Source: Dioscorea cayenensis subsp. rotundata
Taxonomy: Eukaryota > Streptophyta > Magnoliopsida > Dioscoreales > Dioscoreaceae
Assembly: GCF_009730915.1 (NCBI RefSeq)
Contig: NC_052482.1
Coordinates: 20,118,345 to 20,182,344 of the forward strand
DNA length: 64,000 nt
Reading direction: 5' to 3'
How positions within the stretch are numbered: position 1 is the stretch's first letter; each line of letters opens with the position of its first letter. The position numbers and the translations under genes are program-made. A model generated the notes under the pieces. The model searched no databases. It was not told the DNA's origin and worked only from the letters and a program-made list of their open reading frames with translations. Shown in pieces: positions 63,298 to 64,000 of the stretch.

Positions 63298-64000
63298 GTA
63301 AAAATGGATAAACCGTATGCATTAGAAAAAGAGGAATAGTACAACATAATTTTTGAAAAAATTTATTATCCAACGTGTGCGTGCGCGTAGATGATGGTGA
63401 TAATAATATTAAAATGCTTATAGATGGTATTATTGAAGCTATTTAATTACCAGTTTATGAGATCTCTCATGGTCTTAGGGCTATCTGTATTGGCCCAACT
63501 TAATTCATTCTTTGGGCTAAAGAGGGGCACAGGGCCATCAATTGGGCCCGACCCAAACCAGCCATACCTACATGGCTACATGTTAGCTTAGATTATCCGT
63601 GCTCAACCCGAACTGGCCTAGCTGATATGCTAACCCACTGGCTAGATTAGCCTGGCAGAGCCAAACCTGATCCCTGTGTCACTATCTTAAACCGGGAGGC
63701 CGAGTTAGAACCCTAGCCATGGGTTTATTTAAAAAATAAAAATAAAAATTATAAAAAAACAACATATATATAAATTGGGTTGGGTATGACCCTTTTACAG
63801 GCAGTTACTAATTGCCATATATATTTTTTTATAAAAATAATTGATGTGAGAATTAATTTGAATAACATGAGACTTTTTATTATTTTTTTATTTTTTTAGT
63901 TAAAAAAATATCAATTAATAACTTTGCAGTTTATTTTGAAGTAAGTGGTGTTATAAGAATGCTAACGTAGATCACCATTGTTTGTGCCTTGTAGACCACC
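62451..64000. other. AT-rich tail of window, no gene seen
   Basis: No coding motif. A GC-richer patch at about 63480-63710 (ttgggcccgacccaaac, caacccgaactggcctag) resembles the cgggtcgggcc-type interior of hAT-like MITEs, as in the element at 10256-10794, but I could not find paired ends. Confidence 0.45.
63256..63297. repeat. (TTA)n microsatellite
   Basis: About 14 TTA units. Confidence 0.95.

Overview
This is nuclear DNA of a flowering plant. It has short coding exons split by AT-rich introns with GT..AG borders, plant-specific gene families (an IDD/BIRD zinc-finger factor, a HIP1/MBR1-type RING-H2 ligase, a tetraspanin, a serine carboxypeptidase-like protein) and many plant transposon classes (Ty1/copia, a Ty3/gypsy-type solo LTR, Mutator-like, hAT-like, PIF/Harbinger, Stowaway, LINE). 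I cannot name the species. There is nothing bacterial or organellar.

Layout. 1-1532: 5' half of an IDD zinc-finger gene on the minus strand, running off the left edge. 4603-9520: a HIP1/MBR1-like RING-H2 ubiquitin ligase gene, minus strand, with a TATA box and 5' UTR exon 2.8 kb upstream of the coding exons. 10203-15650: a transposon nest in which a MITE-like family carries two hAT-like elements, a solo LTR and a further copy of itself. 16560-19080: a YIPF5/YIP1-type Golgi membrane protein gene, minus strand, probably with an intron in its 3' UTR. 19151-24067: a complete-ended Mutator-like element (9-bp target duplication) holding a decayed MuDR-type DNA-binding segment and, on the opposite strand, a decayed Ulp1-like protease whose catalytic Cys is gone. 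24841-26053: a tetraspanin gene with one frameshift. 27406-29252: an unrecognised conserved-looking gene with frame breaks. 30071-32746: an intact nine-exon serine carboxypeptidase-like gene.

33000-39400 is gene-free and holds one copy of a segmental duplication and retroelement tails. 39421-48675 is an intron-containing SWC4/DMAP1-type pseudogene, and a Ty1/copia element with identical LTRs (41358-46091) sits in one of its introns. 49720-50900 is a GC-rich island with tandem peptide-coding repeats followed by a small LTR-bounded (TRIM-like) element. 51107-51950 is another MITE-like element. 52000-64000 has no intact recognisable gene: it holds an LRR receptor fragment, the second copy of the segmental duplication (carrying a Harbinger remnant), a Stowaway MITE, an AT-rich minisatellite and one short orphan reading frame.

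Functionally the genes are unrelated neighbours, as is usual in plants: a transcription factor, a ubiquitin ligase, a secretory-pathway membrane protein, a surface tetraspanin and a secreted hydrolase. The strongest themes are nested transposition and gene decay. All splice junctions were derived by eye from GT/AG sites, reading phase and family similarity recalled from memory. No alignment was run.
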